Shown here: one piece after another, positions 32,448 through 41,217 of the stretch
Numbering within the stretch: the first letter of the stretch is position 1
Layout of the letters: every line of letters begins with the position of its first letter
Origin: Pseudomonas sp. FP1742
Lineage (GTDB): Bacteria; Pseudomonadota; Gammaproteobacteria; Pseudomonadales; Pseudomonadaceae
Direction of reading: 5' to 3'
DNA length: 64,000 nucleotides
Assembly (NCBI RefSeq): GCF_030687145.1
Contig: NZ_CP117460.1
Location: 620,001-684,000, forward strand
Translations under genes and position numbers: made by a program
The notes under the pieces: generated by a model
The model's database searches: none
Told to the model about the DNA's origin: nothing
What the model saw: the letters and a program-made list of their open reading frames with translations, nothing else

Positions 32448-32462
32448 TGGCATAAGTCTTGC
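32448..32462 (+). promoter_or_regulatory. Candidate sigma-54 promoter of the amidoligase cluster
   Basis: TGGCATAAGTCTTGC has GG and GC exactly ten bases apart and fits TGGCAC-N5-TTGC except at one position. The predicted start is near 32474, 27 bases before the GTG start codon. Confidence 0.6.
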
Positions 32463-32500
32463 GCGCTTTGTGTCTATGCCCTGGCTCGCAGGAGGCCGCC

Positions 32501-35500
32501 GTGTCGATTCATGTCGCATTGCATCACGTCACGCATTACCGCTACGACCGCGCCGTCGAGCTCGGTCCGCAGATCGTTCGCCTGCGCCCGGCTGCCCACA
32601 GCCGCACGCGGATACTGTCCTATGCGCTGAAAGTCTCGCCCGAGCAGCATTTCATCAACTGGCAGCAAGACCCCCAGGGCAATTACCTGGCGCGGTTGGT
32701 GTTCCCGGAGAAAACCGATGAGCTGCGGATCGAAGTCGACCTGCTGGCCGAGATGGCAGTCTTCAATCCCTTCGACTTCTTCCTCGAGCCCTACGCCGAG
32801 AAGATCCCTTTCGCCTATGCAGCGGACGAGCGCAAAGAGCTGGCGCCGTACCTGGAAACCTTGCCGCTGACGCCGACATTCAAGGCCTATCTGGACGGCA
32901 TCGACCGCACGCCGTTGCCCAGCGTGGATTTCCTCGTCGCACTCAACCAGCGCCTGAGCGAAGACATCGGTTATCTGATTCGTATGGAACCGGGGGTACA
33001 GACCCCGGAATACACCCTTGAACAGGCCTCGGGTTCCTGCCGTGACTCGGCGTGGTTGCTGGTGCAATTGCTGCGCAACCTTGGCCTGGCGGCACGATTC
33101 GTCTCCGGTTACCTGATCCAGCTGACTGCCGATGTCAAAAGCCTCGATGGCCCCTCGGGCACCGACGTGGATTTCACTGACCTGCACGCCTGGTGCGAAG
33201 TGTATTTACCCGGCGCCGGCTGGATCGGCCTGGACGCGACCTCAGGGCTGTTTGCCGGTGAAGGACACATTCCGTTGGCGTGCAGTCCCGATCCGTCCTC
33301 TGCGGCGCCGATCAGTGGCCTGGTGGAACCGTGCGAGTGCGAATTCACCCACGAAATGTCAGTCGAGCGGATTTGGGAAGCGCCAAGGGTTACCAAACCC
33401 TACACCGAAGACCAATGGCTGGCGATTCAGGCCTTGGGCCGGCAGATTGATGCTGATTTGCTTGAAGGTGACGTGCGCCTGACCATGGGCGGCGAGCCGA
33501 CGTTCGTTTCCATCGATGACCCGGACGGCGCCGAGTGGAACACTGCCGCGCTCGGGCCAGACAAGCGTCGGCTGTCAGCCGAACTGTTCCAGCGCATGCG
33601 CAAGCATTACGCGCCCAAGGGCCTGGTGCATTTCGGTCAGGGTAAGTGGTACCCCGGCGAGCAACTGCCGCGCTGGTCGCTGAACTGCTACTGGCGCCGC
33701 GATGGCGTGCCGATCTGGCACAACAGCGCGCTGATCGCCGATGAGCAGGAAGACTACGGCGCCGATGGTGAACTGGCCGGGCGTTTTCTGGCGAGTGTCG
33801 CCGAGCGCTTGAAAATTCCGACACGCTTCGTGTTCCCGGCCTACGAAGACAATTTCTATTACCTCTGGCGCGAAGGCGCATTGCCGCAGAACGTCAGCGC
33901 CGAAGACTCACGCCTGGAAGAGCCGCTGGAGCGGGCGCGACTGCGCAAAGTCTTCAGTCAGGGCCTGGATAAGGTGATCGGTCAGGTCCTGCCGCTGGCG
34001 CGTACCGCCAAGGGCGATCAATGGCAAAGCGGCCGCTGGTACCTGCGCGAAGAACACTGCCGGCTGGTACCGGGGGATTCGCCGCTGGGTTATCGCTTGC
34101 CGCTCGGCTCGCAGCCTTGGGTGAAAGCCGCGGAGTACCCGTTCATTCACCCCACGGACCCGAATCAGGACTTCCCTGAGCTGCCGGGTACCGACCAGCT
34201 ACGGAATCACGCTCAACCGAAAACGGCTGACGAACGTGTGCCCGAGATCGACCAATCCGCCGACTGGCTGACTCGCACTGCGTTCTGCGCCGAAGCCCGA
34301 GAAGGCCGGTTGTACCTGTTCATGCCGCCGCTGGAGCGGGTCGAGGATTACCTCGAACTGGTTGCCGCCATCGAAGCCACCGCCGAGGAACTGCATTGCC
34401 CGGTTCTGCTGGAAGGCTATGAGCCACCGAGCGATCCGCGCCTGAGCAACTTCCGCATTACCCCGGATCCGGGGGTGATCGAGGTCAATGTCCAGCCGTC
34501 CGCGACCTGGGATGAGTTGGTGGAACGCACCGAATTCCTATACGAAGAGGCGCGCCAGACCCGGCTGACCACCGAGAAATTCATGATCGACGGCCGGCAC
34601 ACCGGCACCGGCGGCGGTAACCATTTCGTCCTGGGGGGCGCAACCCCGGCTGACTCGCCGTTTCTACGTCGTCCCGACCTGCTGCGCAGCCTGATCAGCT
34701 ACTGGCATAACCACCCGTCCTTGTCCTACCTGTTTTCCGGGCTGTTCATCGGCCCGACATCCCAGGCACCGCGGGTGGACGAAGCGCGCAACGATTCGTT
34801 GTATGAACTGGAAATCGCTTTTGCACAGATGCCGAAGCCGGGTGAAGAGTGCCCGCCATGGCTGGTGGACCGCTTGCTGCGCAATTTGCTGATCGACGTG
34901 ACCGGCAACACTCACCGTGCTGAATTTTGCATCGACAAACTCTATTCGCCGGACGGCGCCACCGGGCGCCTCGGCTTGCTGGAACTGCGAGCCTTTGAAA
35001 TGCCGCCCCATGCGCGCATGAGCCTGGCTCAGCAGTTGTTGCTGCGGGCGCTGGTGGCGCGGTTCTGGCGCGAGCCTTATGCGCCGCCGAAGCTGGCGCG
35101 TTGGGGCACCGAACTGCACGACCGGTTCCTGCTGCCGCACTTCATCGAGCAGGATTTCGCCGATGTGATCGTCGACCTCAATGCCGCCGGTTATCCCGTG
35201 CGGGCCGAGTGGTTCGCGGCGCATCTGGAGTTCCGTTTTCCCAAGGTCGGCGACTACGCCGTCAGCGGCATCGAACTGGAATTGCGTCAGGCGCTGGAGC
35301 CTTGGCATGTGTTGGGCGAGGAGGGCAGCGCGGGCGGTACGGTGCGTTATGTGGATTCGTCCCTAGAGCGCTTGCAGGTCAAGCTTACGGGGCTACCGCC
35401 GCAACGTTATCTGCTGACCTGCAACGGCATTCCGGTGCCGTTGCAACCTACCGGTCGGGTCGGCGAGTTCGTCGCCGGTGTACGTTTCCGTGCCTGGCAA

Positions 35501-35776
35501 CCATACAACTGCCTGCAGCCGACCATCCCGGTCCATGCGCCGCTGGTGTTCGATTTGCTCGACACCTGGATGGGGCGTTCTCTGGGCGGTTGTCAGTACC
35601 ACGTCGCCCATCCGGGCGGGCGCAACTACGACAGCCTTCCGGTGAACGCCAATGAGGCCGAGAGCCGGCGAATGGCGCGTTTCTTCCGTATCGGACACAC
35701 GCCTGGGAAACTTCCTGTACCGAAACTGGAAATCAACGACGAGCTGCCGATGACGCTCGATTTACGACGTTTCTAA
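32501..35776 (+). CDS. Transglutaminase-DUF2126 amidoligase fusion protein
   Basis: This 1091-residue protein joins a transglutaminase-like peptidase unit (about residues 1-290) to a DUF2126 putative amidoligase region (about 300-1090). The transglutaminase triad is intact: Cys in GSCRDSAWLLVQLL, His in DLHAWCEVY and Asp in GLDATSG. The amidoligase part starts near LTMGGEPTFVSIDD, and DUF2126 proteins are described as glutamine-synthetase-like COOH-NH2 ligases. The GTG start at 32501, with CAGGAGG upstream, is preferred because MRALCLC upstream is unlike the family. It is the first of three genes predicted by comparative genomics to make or modify a small peptide; no product is known. Confidence 0.85.
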   Translation: MSIHVALHHVTHYRYDRAVELGPQIVRLRPAAHSRTRILSYALKVSPEQHFINWQQDPQGNYLARLVFPEKTDELRIEVDLLAEMAVFNPFDFFLEPYAEKIPFAYAADERKELAPYLETLPLTPTFKAYLDGIDRTPLPSVDFLVALNQRLSEDIGYLIRMEPGVQTPEYTLEQASGSCRDSAWLLVQLLRNLGLAARFVSGYLIQLTADVKSLDGPSGTDVDFTDLHAWCEVYLPGAGWIGLDATSGLFAGEGHIPLACSPDPSSAAPISGLVEPCECEFTHEMSVERIWEAPRVTKPYTEDQWLAIQALGRQIDADLLEGDVRLTMGGEPTFVSIDDPDGAEWNTAALGPDKRRLSAELFQRMRKHYAPKGLVHFGQGKWYPGEQLPRWSLNCYWRRDGVPIWHNSALIADEQEDYGADGELAGRFLASVAERLKIPTRFVFPAYEDNFYYLWREGALPQNVSAEDSRLEEPLERARLRKVFSQGLDKVIGQVLPLARTAKGDQWQSGRWYLREEHCRLVPGDSPLGYRLPLGSQPWVKAAEYPFIHPTDPNQDFPELPGTDQLRNHAQPKTADERVPEIDQSADWLTRTAFCAEAREGRLYLFMPPLERVEDYLELVAAIEATAEELHCPVLLEGYEPPSDPRLSNFRITPDPGVIEVNVQPSATWDELVERTEFLYEEARQTRLTTEKFMIDGRHTGTGGGNHFVLGGATPADSPFLRRPDLLRSLISYWHNHPSLSYLFSGLFIGPTSQAPRVDEARNDSLYELEIAFAQMPKPGEECPPWLVDRLLRNLLIDVTGNTHRAEFCIDKLYSPDGATGRLGLLELRAFEMPPHARMSLAQQLLLRALVARFWREPYAPPKLARWGTELHDRFLLPHFIEQDFADVIVDLNAAGYPVRAEWFAAHLEFRFPKVGDYAVSGIELELRQALEPWHVLGEEGSAGGTVRYVDSSLERLQVKLTGLPPQRYLLTCNGIPVPLQPTGRVGEFVAGVRFRAWQPYNCLQPTIPVHAPLVFDLLDTWMGRSLGGCQYHVAHPGGRNYDSLPVNANEAESRRMARFFRIGHTPGKLPVPKLEINDELPMTLDLRRF

Positions 35777-35864
35777 ACCGTACGCGACGCTCGGATTTTT
35801 CGTATATCCGGGCGTCATGAGCCTGCGGTAGTCTGATCGTTCTTTGCTGTCTGCCGAGCTTTCC

Positions 35865-38351
35865 ATGCCTGACCTGCTTGACCGCTACCCGCTGACCGCG
35901 GGCACTTACCACGAACTGCTCGACGACAGCGGCGCCGTGCGCCCGCACTGGCGGCGGCTGTTCGATCAATTGCAACGCAGCACGCCAGCGCAACTGGTGC
36001 AGCGGCAGGCACTGCTGGCTCGGCAGATCCAGGAAAACGGCGTGACCTACAACGTCTACGCCGACCCCAAGGGGGCCGACCGGCCGTGGGAGCTGGACCT
36101 GCTCCCCCATGTGATTGCCGCCGATGAGTGGCAGCAGTTATCGGTCGGGATCGCGCAACGGGCGCGTTTGCTCAATGCTGTGCTGGCGGACCTGTACGGT
36201 CCGCAGCGTTTGATCGCCGAAGGCCTGCTGCCGGCTGAGCTGGTATTCGGTCACAACAATTTCCTTTGGCCGTGTCAGTGCATTGCACCGCCCGAGGGGG
36301 CCTTTCTGCATCTGTATGCCGTGGACTTGGCGCGCACGCCTGACGGTTGCTGGTGGGTGACCGCGGATCGCACTCAAGCGCCATCCGGTGCCGGTTACGC
36401 CCTGGAAAACCGCACCATCGTGTCCCGTGCCTTCCCCGAGCTGTACCGCGACTTGAAGGTGCGGCACCTGGCCGGGTTCTTCCGCACCCTTCAGGAAACC
36501 CTTGCCCGTCAGGCGCCGAGCGACGACGAAGTGCCGCTGGTGGTACTGCTGACTCCGGGGCGTTTCAACGAAAGCTATTTCGAACACTTGTATCTGGCTC
36601 GCCAGCTCGGCTATCCATTGGTGGAAGGCGGCGACCTGACCGTGCGCAATGCCACGGTATACCTGAAGACCTTGAGCGGCCTGCGCCGGGTTCACGCGAT
36701 CATGCGTCGGCTCGACGATGACTTCTGCGATCCGCTGGAGCTGCGCACCGACTCGGCCCTTGGCGTGCCGGGGCTGCTCGAAGCGGTGCGTCAGGGCCGG
36801 GTGCTGGTGGCCAACGCCCTCGGCAGCGGCGTGCTGGAGTCGCCGGGGTTGCTGGGTTTCCTGCCGAAGATCAATCAGTTCCTGTTCGGTGAAGAACTGA
36901 TCCTGCCGTCCATCGCGACCTGGTGGTGCGGTGAAGCGCCGGTGCTGGCCCAGGCCCTGGAAAAACTGCCGGAACTGTTGATCAAGCCGGCGTTTCCGTC
37001 ACAGAGCTTCGCGCCGGTATTTGGTCGCGATTTGAGTGAAAAACAGCGCCAGGCTCTGGCCGAGCGCATGCAGGCACGGCCTTACGCCTATGTTGCGCAA
37101 GAATTGGCGCAACTGTCCCAGGCGCCGATCTGGCAGGCCGAAGGCGGACAGTTGCAACCGCGAGCCATCGGCATGCGCGTGTATGCGGTGGCCAGTCGGG
37201 AGGGTTATCGCGTGCTGCCCGGTGGCCTGACCCGGGTTGCCGCCGAGGCCGATGCCGAAGCGGTGTCGATGCAACGCGGTGGCGCGAGCAAGGACACCTG
37301 GGTGCTGGGCGATCGGCCGCCCAGCGGTGAACAATGGAGGGCCCAGCGCAACATTGGCGTTCACGATCTGGTGCGCCGCGATCCGTATCTGCCATCGCGG
37401 GTGGTCGAGAACCTGTTCTGGTTCGGTCGTTACTGCGAGCGCTGCGATGACAGCGCGCGGCTGCTGCGGGTCATGCTCGCACGCTATGTCGATGGCGATG
37501 ACCCGCAAGCCCTGGAAGCGGCGGTCGATCTAGGTGAGCGCCTGAATCTGTTGCCGGAGGAGGGCGAGTTGCCGCAGCGATTGCTGGCGGCGCTGCTCGG
37601 CGATGATTGGCCGTTCAGCCTGCGCTCCAATCTGCAGCGTTTGCAGTGGGCGGCGTCGCAAGTACGCGGCAAGCTCTCGCGAGAGAACTGGCAAGCGCTG
37701 GTGGAGTTGCAGCGCGAGGCCATGGAGCTGGAAACCGAAGAGCCGGATTTCGGCGAGTTGCTGGATTTCCTCAACCGGTTGGTGATGTCGCTGGCGGCGT
37801 TGTCTGGTTTTGCCCTCGACGACATGACCCGGGATGAAGGCTGGCGCTTCCTGATGATCGGTCGACGGATCGAGCGGCTGCAATTTCTCAGCGGCAGCCT
37901 GGCCGCGTTTTTGCGCGGCGCCGGGGCTTTCGATCAGGCCGGGCTGGAGTGGCTGCTGGAACTGGGTAACAGCAGCATCACCTACCGCTCGCGGTACCTG
38001 GCGGTGGCGCAATTGATCCCGGTGCTCGACCTGTTGCTGCTCGATGAACAAAACCCGCACGCGGTGCTGTTCCAGTTGAAACTGGTGACCCGTACGTTGA
38101 AGCGCTTGAACGACGACTTCGGCGCGCCGCGCGAACCAGGTCTGCCGCAATTGGTGGAGCGGCTGGCGCGCTTCGATCTGGGCTGCCTGGAGAACTCGCT
38201 GTTCGGCCAGGCCAGTGTTCGCGCCGCTGTAGAAGGGCTGGCCGATCTGCTGCAGGAGATCGCCGATGCCAGCGGACAGGTGTCGGATCGCCTGGCCTTG
38301 CGCCATTTCGCCCATGTCGATGATGTCAGCCAGCGCACGGTGTCCGTCTGA
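35865..38351 (+). CDS. Circularly permuted ATP-grasp ligase fused to an alpha-E domain
   Basis: This 828-residue protein combines a circularly permuted type 2 ATP-grasp (DUF404/DUF407, about residues 60-490) with a helical alpha-E domain (DUF403, about 500-820). Visible features are YNVYADPKGADRPWELDLLP near the start, KPAFPSQSFAPVFGRDL in the nucleotide-binding part and VVENLFWFGRYCERCDDSAR, the typical opening of alpha-E. The family is thought to form peptide-like amide bonds with ATP. The start is set at ATG 35865 (MPDLLDRYP). The stop shares a base with the next ATG (TGATG). Confidence 0.87.
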   Translation: MPDLLDRYPLTAGTYHELLDDSGAVRPHWRRLFDQLQRSTPAQLVQRQALLARQIQENGVTYNVYADPKGADRPWELDLLPHVIAADEWQQLSVGIAQRARLLNAVLADLYGPQRLIAEGLLPAELVFGHNNFLWPCQCIAPPEGAFLHLYAVDLARTPDGCWWVTADRTQAPSGAGYALENRTIVSRAFPELYRDLKVRHLAGFFRTLQETLARQAPSDDEVPLVVLLTPGRFNESYFEHLYLARQLGYPLVEGGDLTVRNATVYLKTLSGLRRVHAIMRRLDDDFCDPLELRTDSALGVPGLLEAVRQGRVLVANALGSGVLESPGLLGFLPKINQFLFGEELILPSIATWWCGEAPVLAQALEKLPELLIKPAFPSQSFAPVFGRDLSEKQRQALAERMQARPYAYVAQELAQLSQAPIWQAEGGQLQPRAIGMRVYAVASREGYRVLPGGLTRVAAEADAEAVSMQRGGASKDTWVLGDRPPSGEQWRAQRNIGVHDLVRRDPYLPSRVVENLFWFGRYCERCDDSARLLRVMLARYVDGDDPQALEAAVDLGERLNLLPEEGELPQRLLAALLGDDWPFSLRSNLQRLQWAASQVRGKLSRENWQALVELQREAMELETEEPDFGELLDFLNRLVMSLAALSGFALDDMTRDEGWRFLMIGRRIERLQFLSGSLAAFLRGAGAFDQAGLEWLLELGNSSITYRSRYLAVAQLIPVLDLLLLDEQNPHAVLFQLKLVTRTLKRLNDDFGAPREPGLPQLVERLARFDLGCLENSLFGQASVRAAVEGLADLLQEIADASGQVSDRLALRHFAHVDDVSQRTVSV

Positions 38352-39241
38352 TGAGCGCCCATTACCAGATTTTCCACGACACCCATTATCACTACGACAG
38401 CCCGGTGTCCCTGGCCCAGCAACTAGCGCATCTGTGGCCGCGCGCCTGTGCCTGGCAGCGCTGCACCGAACAGCAGTTGCAGATCAGTCCCGAGCCGACT
38501 TCACGCCGGGATGAGCTGGATGTGTTCGGCAATCCGCTGACCCGGTTGGCGTTCGAGCGCCCCCACGATGAATTGCTGGTCAACGCTCGGCTCACCGTCG
38601 AAGTGCTGGAACGGCCGTCGCTGGACTTCAATCAATCGCCGGCCTGGGAAGAGACCTGCAACGCGCTGACCTACAGCACTCAACCACTCTCCCCAGAGCT
38701 GCTGGACGCCTGCCGTTACCGATTCGAATCGCCCTACGTGCATTTGAAGCGCAGTTTCGTCGAGTTCTCCGAAAGTTGCTTTCCTGCTGGTCGGCCATTG
38801 CTGTTGGGTGTTCAAGCATTGATGGAGAAGATCTTCAGCGAATTCACCTTCGACGCCGAGGCGACTCAAGTGGCGACGCCGCTGGTGGAAGTGCTGGAGC
38901 GGCGGCGTGGGGTTTGCCAGGACTTTGCCCATCTGATGCTCGCTTGCCTGCGCTCGCGCGGGTTGGCGGCGCGGTACATCAGCGGCTATCTGCTGACCCA
39001 GCCACCGCCGGGCCAGCCGCGGCTGATCGGCGCCGATGCGTCGCATGCCTGGGTGTCGGTGTTTTGCCCGGTGCTGGGGTGGGTGGATTTTGACCCGACC
39101 AACAATGTGCAACCGGCGCTGGAGCACATCACTCTGGCCTGGGGCCGGGATTTTTCCGATGTGTCGCCGTTGCGTGGAGTGATTCTGGGCGGTGGCAGCC
39201 ATGATCCCGAGGTTAGGGTAACGGTAATGCCATTGGAGTAA
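38351..39241 (+). CDS. Transglutaminase-like cysteine peptidase, third gene of the amidoligase cluster
   Basis: This 296-residue protein has a transglutaminase N-terminal beta domain (YQIFHDTHYHYDSPVSLAQQ) and a core with an intact triad: Cys in RGVCQDFAHLML, His in DASHAWVSVF and Asp in WVDFDPTNN. It is translationally coupled to the ATP-grasp gene. Alpha-E/ATP-grasp operons typically carry such a protein, which may cleave or ligate the peptide product. No signal peptide is visible, so it acts in the cytoplasm. Confidence 0.88.
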   Translation: MSAHYQIFHDTHYHYDSPVSLAQQLAHLWPRACAWQRCTEQQLQISPEPTSRRDELDVFGNPLTRLAFERPHDELLVNARLTVEVLERPSLDFNQSPAWEETCNALTYSTQPLSPELLDACRYRFESPYVHLKRSFVEFSESCFPAGRPLLLGVQALMEKIFSEFTFDAEATQVATPLVEVLERRRGVCQDFAHLMLACLRSRGLAARYISGYLLTQPPPGQPRLIGADASHAWVSVFCPVLGWVDFDPTNNVQPALEHITLAWGRDFSDVSPLRGVILGGGSHDPEVRVTVMPLE

Positions 39242-39252
39242 CGAAGATCCAG

Positions 39253-39276
39253 TGTGGGAGCGAGCTTGCTCCCACA
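39253..39276. repeat. Short REP-related palindrome
   Basis: TGTGGGAGCGAGCTTGCTCC is part of a perfect 24-bp palindrome just past the amidoligase cluster. It may double as a transcript end. Confidence 0.8.
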
Positions 39277-39317
39277 GGGTATGTGCAGTTTTTTGAAGGG
39301 ATTTCAGACTGGTCTGT

Positions 39318-39346
39318 GAGGGTCAGCAACATCGTTGCTGACCCTG
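39318..39346. other. Strong hairpin between convergent genes
   Basis: A perfect 11-bp stem GGGTCAGCAAC/GTTGCTGACCC with a 3-nt loop spans 39320-39344. No T-run follows on either strand. A second short stem CCTGAG/CTCAGG is near 39384. It may be a factor-dependent terminator or an RNA 3' end. Confidence 0.5.
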
Positions 39347-39392
39347 GACACAGATCCGGTGGGCCTGATCAGATCATCGGGCCCTGAGGGTC

Positions 39393-39584
39393 TCAGGCGT
39401 CGGGCGCCTGATCTTTCGGTGCTTCAACATCACTTTCTGCGGCCACTTCACCTTCTGTATCCGGGTTCAGTGCGGCTGCTTCTTCTTCAGCTGTAGCTTT
39501 CTTGCGCTGAAGCTTTTCCTCTTTCTTCTGCTCCTTGGCCAAGTCTCTCTGACGTTTGGCGAAGGAATAATTAGGTTTAGCCAT
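39393..39584 (-). CDS. Small highly charged cytoplasmic protein
   Basis: This 63-residue protein begins MAKPNYSFAKRQRDLAKEQK. A Lys/Glu-rich helix (about residues 8-36) is followed by an acidic, Ala-rich disordered tail. Similar short proteins occur in pseudomonads with no known role. ATG 39584 is chosen since the 31 codons upstream look non-coding. It lies 68 bases downstream of the LOG gene on the same strand and may share its transcript. Confidence 0.7.
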   Translation of the reverse strand: MAKPNYSFAKRQRDLAKEQKKEEKLQRKKATAEEEAAALNPDTEGEVAAESDVEAPKDQAPDA

Positions 39585-39652
39585 GGGCGATCCTCTGGGG
39601 TCGAAGGTGAGGTTGAGCGGCGCATATTCTGCCCTGTATCGGCACCGAGCCG

Positions 39653-40240
39653 TTAGCTGGGTTTTTGCTCGGTCCATTTTGGCGGCACCGAGGGTTGCCA
39701 GGCGTCCAATGCATCGAGCAGGGTTTGCGGCGATTCGCTCATTTGCAGCATGTCACGGTGTGCTTCGCGAACGAAGCCTTCGCCGACGATATGATCGAGA
39801 AAAGACGTCAATTTGCTGTAGAAACCGTTCACTTCCAGCAAACCCAGCGGCTTGCCGTGATAGCCGAGCTGGCCCCAGGTCCAGACTTCGAACAGCTCCT
39901 CCAGCGTGCCCAGGCCCCCAGGCAGGGCGATGAAGGCATCGCTGAGCTCAGCCATTCGCGCCTTGCGCGCATGCATGCCGTCGACCACTTCCAGGCGGGT
40001 CAGGCCACTGTGGCCGATTTCCTTGTCCTTGAGGCTCTGCGGGATGATCCCGATCACTTCACCACCGGCCGCCAGTGCGGCGTCGGCCACAATCCCCATC
40101 AGCCCGACGGCACCACCGCCATAGACCAGGGTCAGCTTGCGCTCGGCCAATGCTCGCCCCAGGGCGACAGCCGCTTCACGATAAGCCGGATTGGTGCCGG
40201 TGCTGGCACCGCAAAATACACAAACGGACGCTAAAGACAT
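39653..40240 (-). CDS. LOG family nucleotide 5'-monophosphate phosphoribohydrolase (TIGR00730)
   Basis: This 195-residue protein carries the LOG/lysine-decarboxylase-like signature [20 protein letters not shown] and an N-terminal Rossmann GGGAVGLMG. The family cleaves cytokinin riboside 5'-phosphates and related AMP-type nucleotides. The frequent database name 'lysine decarboxylase' is not supported by experiment for the family. In bacteria it probably acts in nucleotide salvage. It lies between the small charged protein and the 29-codon peptide frame on the same strand. Confidence 0.88.
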   Translation of the reverse strand: MSLASVCVFCGASTGTNPAYREAAVALGRALAERKLTLVYGGGAVGLMGIVADAALAAGGEVIGIIPQSLKDKEIGHSGLTRLEVVDGMHARKARMAELSDAFIALPGGLGTLEELFEVWTWGQLGYHGKPLGLLEVNGFYSKLTSFLDHIVGEGFVREAHRDMLQMSESPQTLLDALDAWQPSVPPKWTEQKPS

Positions 40241-40300
40241 GCCTTACTCCATGGTCAATCAGGAGCACAGAGTAAAGGCAGGCTTGCATCGTTCCAAGGA

Positions 40301-40390
40301 TTAAACCTCGCGTTCAGGTGTTTCGCAGGTGCCACTGGCACCGCAGGCGTAGGCGGCGAGCAAACTGCTCAATAAGCTGTTCAATGACAT
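40301..40390 (-). CDS. Possible 29-residue peptide gene
   Basis: A minus-strand frame runs ATG to TAA and encodes a peptide with a hydrophobic Leu/Ser/Ala start (MSLNSLLSSLLAAYA) and two cysteines (CGASGTC) before an acidic end. GGAG stands 8-9 bases before the ATG. A perfect 9-bp hairpin (40414-40437) lies upstream. It sits 60 bases before the LOG gene on the same strand and could be a leader peptide or small membrane-associated peptide. I know no family for it. Confidence 0.4.
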   Translation of the reverse strand: MSLNSLLSSLLAAYACGASGTCETPEREV

Positions 40391-40413
40391 GACAGACGCT
40401 CCAAATGAGAGAT

Positions 40414-40437
40414 GACGGCCCTGATGATAGGGCCGTC
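40414..40437. promoter_or_regulatory. Hairpin upstream of the peptide frame
   Basis: GACGGCCCT-GATGAT-AGGGCCGTC is a perfect stem with no T-run on either side. On the minus strand it would sit in the 5' leader of the 29-codon frame. Confidence 0.5.
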
Positions 40438-40499
40438 CCAGAGGTCTGGCTGGTAGATTGTTTCGATGGGTGTCATAGCCCGAAAGTTGTATACAATTT

Positions 40500-40513
40500 T
40501 TGATTCAGGTCAT
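40500..40513 (+). promoter_or_regulatory. Candidate ANR/FNR-type site upstream of azurin
   Basis: TTGATTCAGGTCAT has a perfect left half (TTGAT) and a partial right half compared with TTGAT-N4-ATCAA. It lies 73 bases before the azurin ATG. ANR control of azu is known in P. aeruginosa. Confidence 0.45.
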
Positions 40514-40585
40514 AGGAACTTGCGAAGATTTCAGGCAGTCTTCTGTCCATTAGCACTTTCGTTAACCCTGCCTTGGAGATTCACC

Positions 40586-41032
40586 ATGTTTGCCAAACTT
40601 GTTGCGGTATCCCTGCTGACACTGGCCAGCAGCCAATTGATGGCTGCCGAGTGCAAGACGACCATCGACTCCACCGATCAGATGTCCTTCAACACCAAGG
40701 CCATTGAAATCGACAAAAGCTGCAAGACCTTCACCGTTGAACTGACCCACTCCGGCAGCTTGCCGAAAAACGTCATGGGCCATAACCTGGTGATCAGCAA
40801 AGAGGCTGACATGCAGCCGATCGCCACCGACGGCCTGGCGGCTGGCATCGACAAGAATTACCTGAAAGAAGGTGATACCCGCGTCATCGCTCACACCAAA
40901 GTCATTGGCGCTGGCGAAAAGGATTCTCTGACCATCGATGTATCGAAGCTCGATGCGGCCGGAAAATACGGCTTCTTCTGCTCGTTCCCGGGCCACATCT
41001 CGATGATGAAAGGCACTGTGACCCTGAAGTAA
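40586..41032 (+). CDS. azu: Azurin
   Basis: Azurin is a periplasmic type 1 blue-copper electron carrier. A 20-residue signal peptide ([20 protein letters not shown]) precedes a mature protein beginning [15 protein letters not shown]. Copper ligands are visible: His in NVMGHNLVI, and Cys, His and Met in [12 protein letters not shown]. The disulphide cysteines are in AECK and DKSCKTF. At 148 residues it is complete. The start ATG 40586 has GGAG upstream. Azurin accepts electrons from cytochromes in denitrification or stress metabolism, and no partner genes are adjacent. Confidence 0.97.
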   Translation: MFAKLVAVSLLTLASSQLMAAECKTTIDSTDQMSFNTKAIEIDKSCKTFTVELTHSGSLPKNVMGHNLVISKEADMQPIATDGLAAGIDKNYLKEGDTRVIAHTKVIGAGEKDSLTIDVSKLDAAGKYGFFCSFPGHISMMKGTVTLK

Positions 41033-41056
41033 GGCGGGCTACCGCGTTATCGTTCT

Positions 41057-41130
41057 TCGCGAGCAAGCCCGCTCCCACATTGAATCTGTGTCGTATACAA
41101 ATCAAATGTGGGAGCGGGCTTGCTCGCGAA
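41057..41130. repeat. REP doublet
   Basis: CGCGAGCAAGCCCGCTCCCA and its inverted copy flank a 30-bp spacer, just past azurin. Confidence 0.9.
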
Positions 41131-41167
41131 TGGGCCTTCAGCATCGACAAATGCTTAAGCCAAAGAA

Positions 41168-41205
41168 AAGCCCGCTGAGGATCAACTCCTCAGTGGGCTT
41201 TTTCG
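41168..41205. terminator. Bidirectional terminator between azurin and nadE
   Basis: AAAGCCCGCTGAGGA/TCCTCAGTGGGCTTT stem with an A-run before it and a T-run after it, between convergent genes. Confidence 0.85.
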
Positions 41206-41217
41206 TTCATTCACGGT

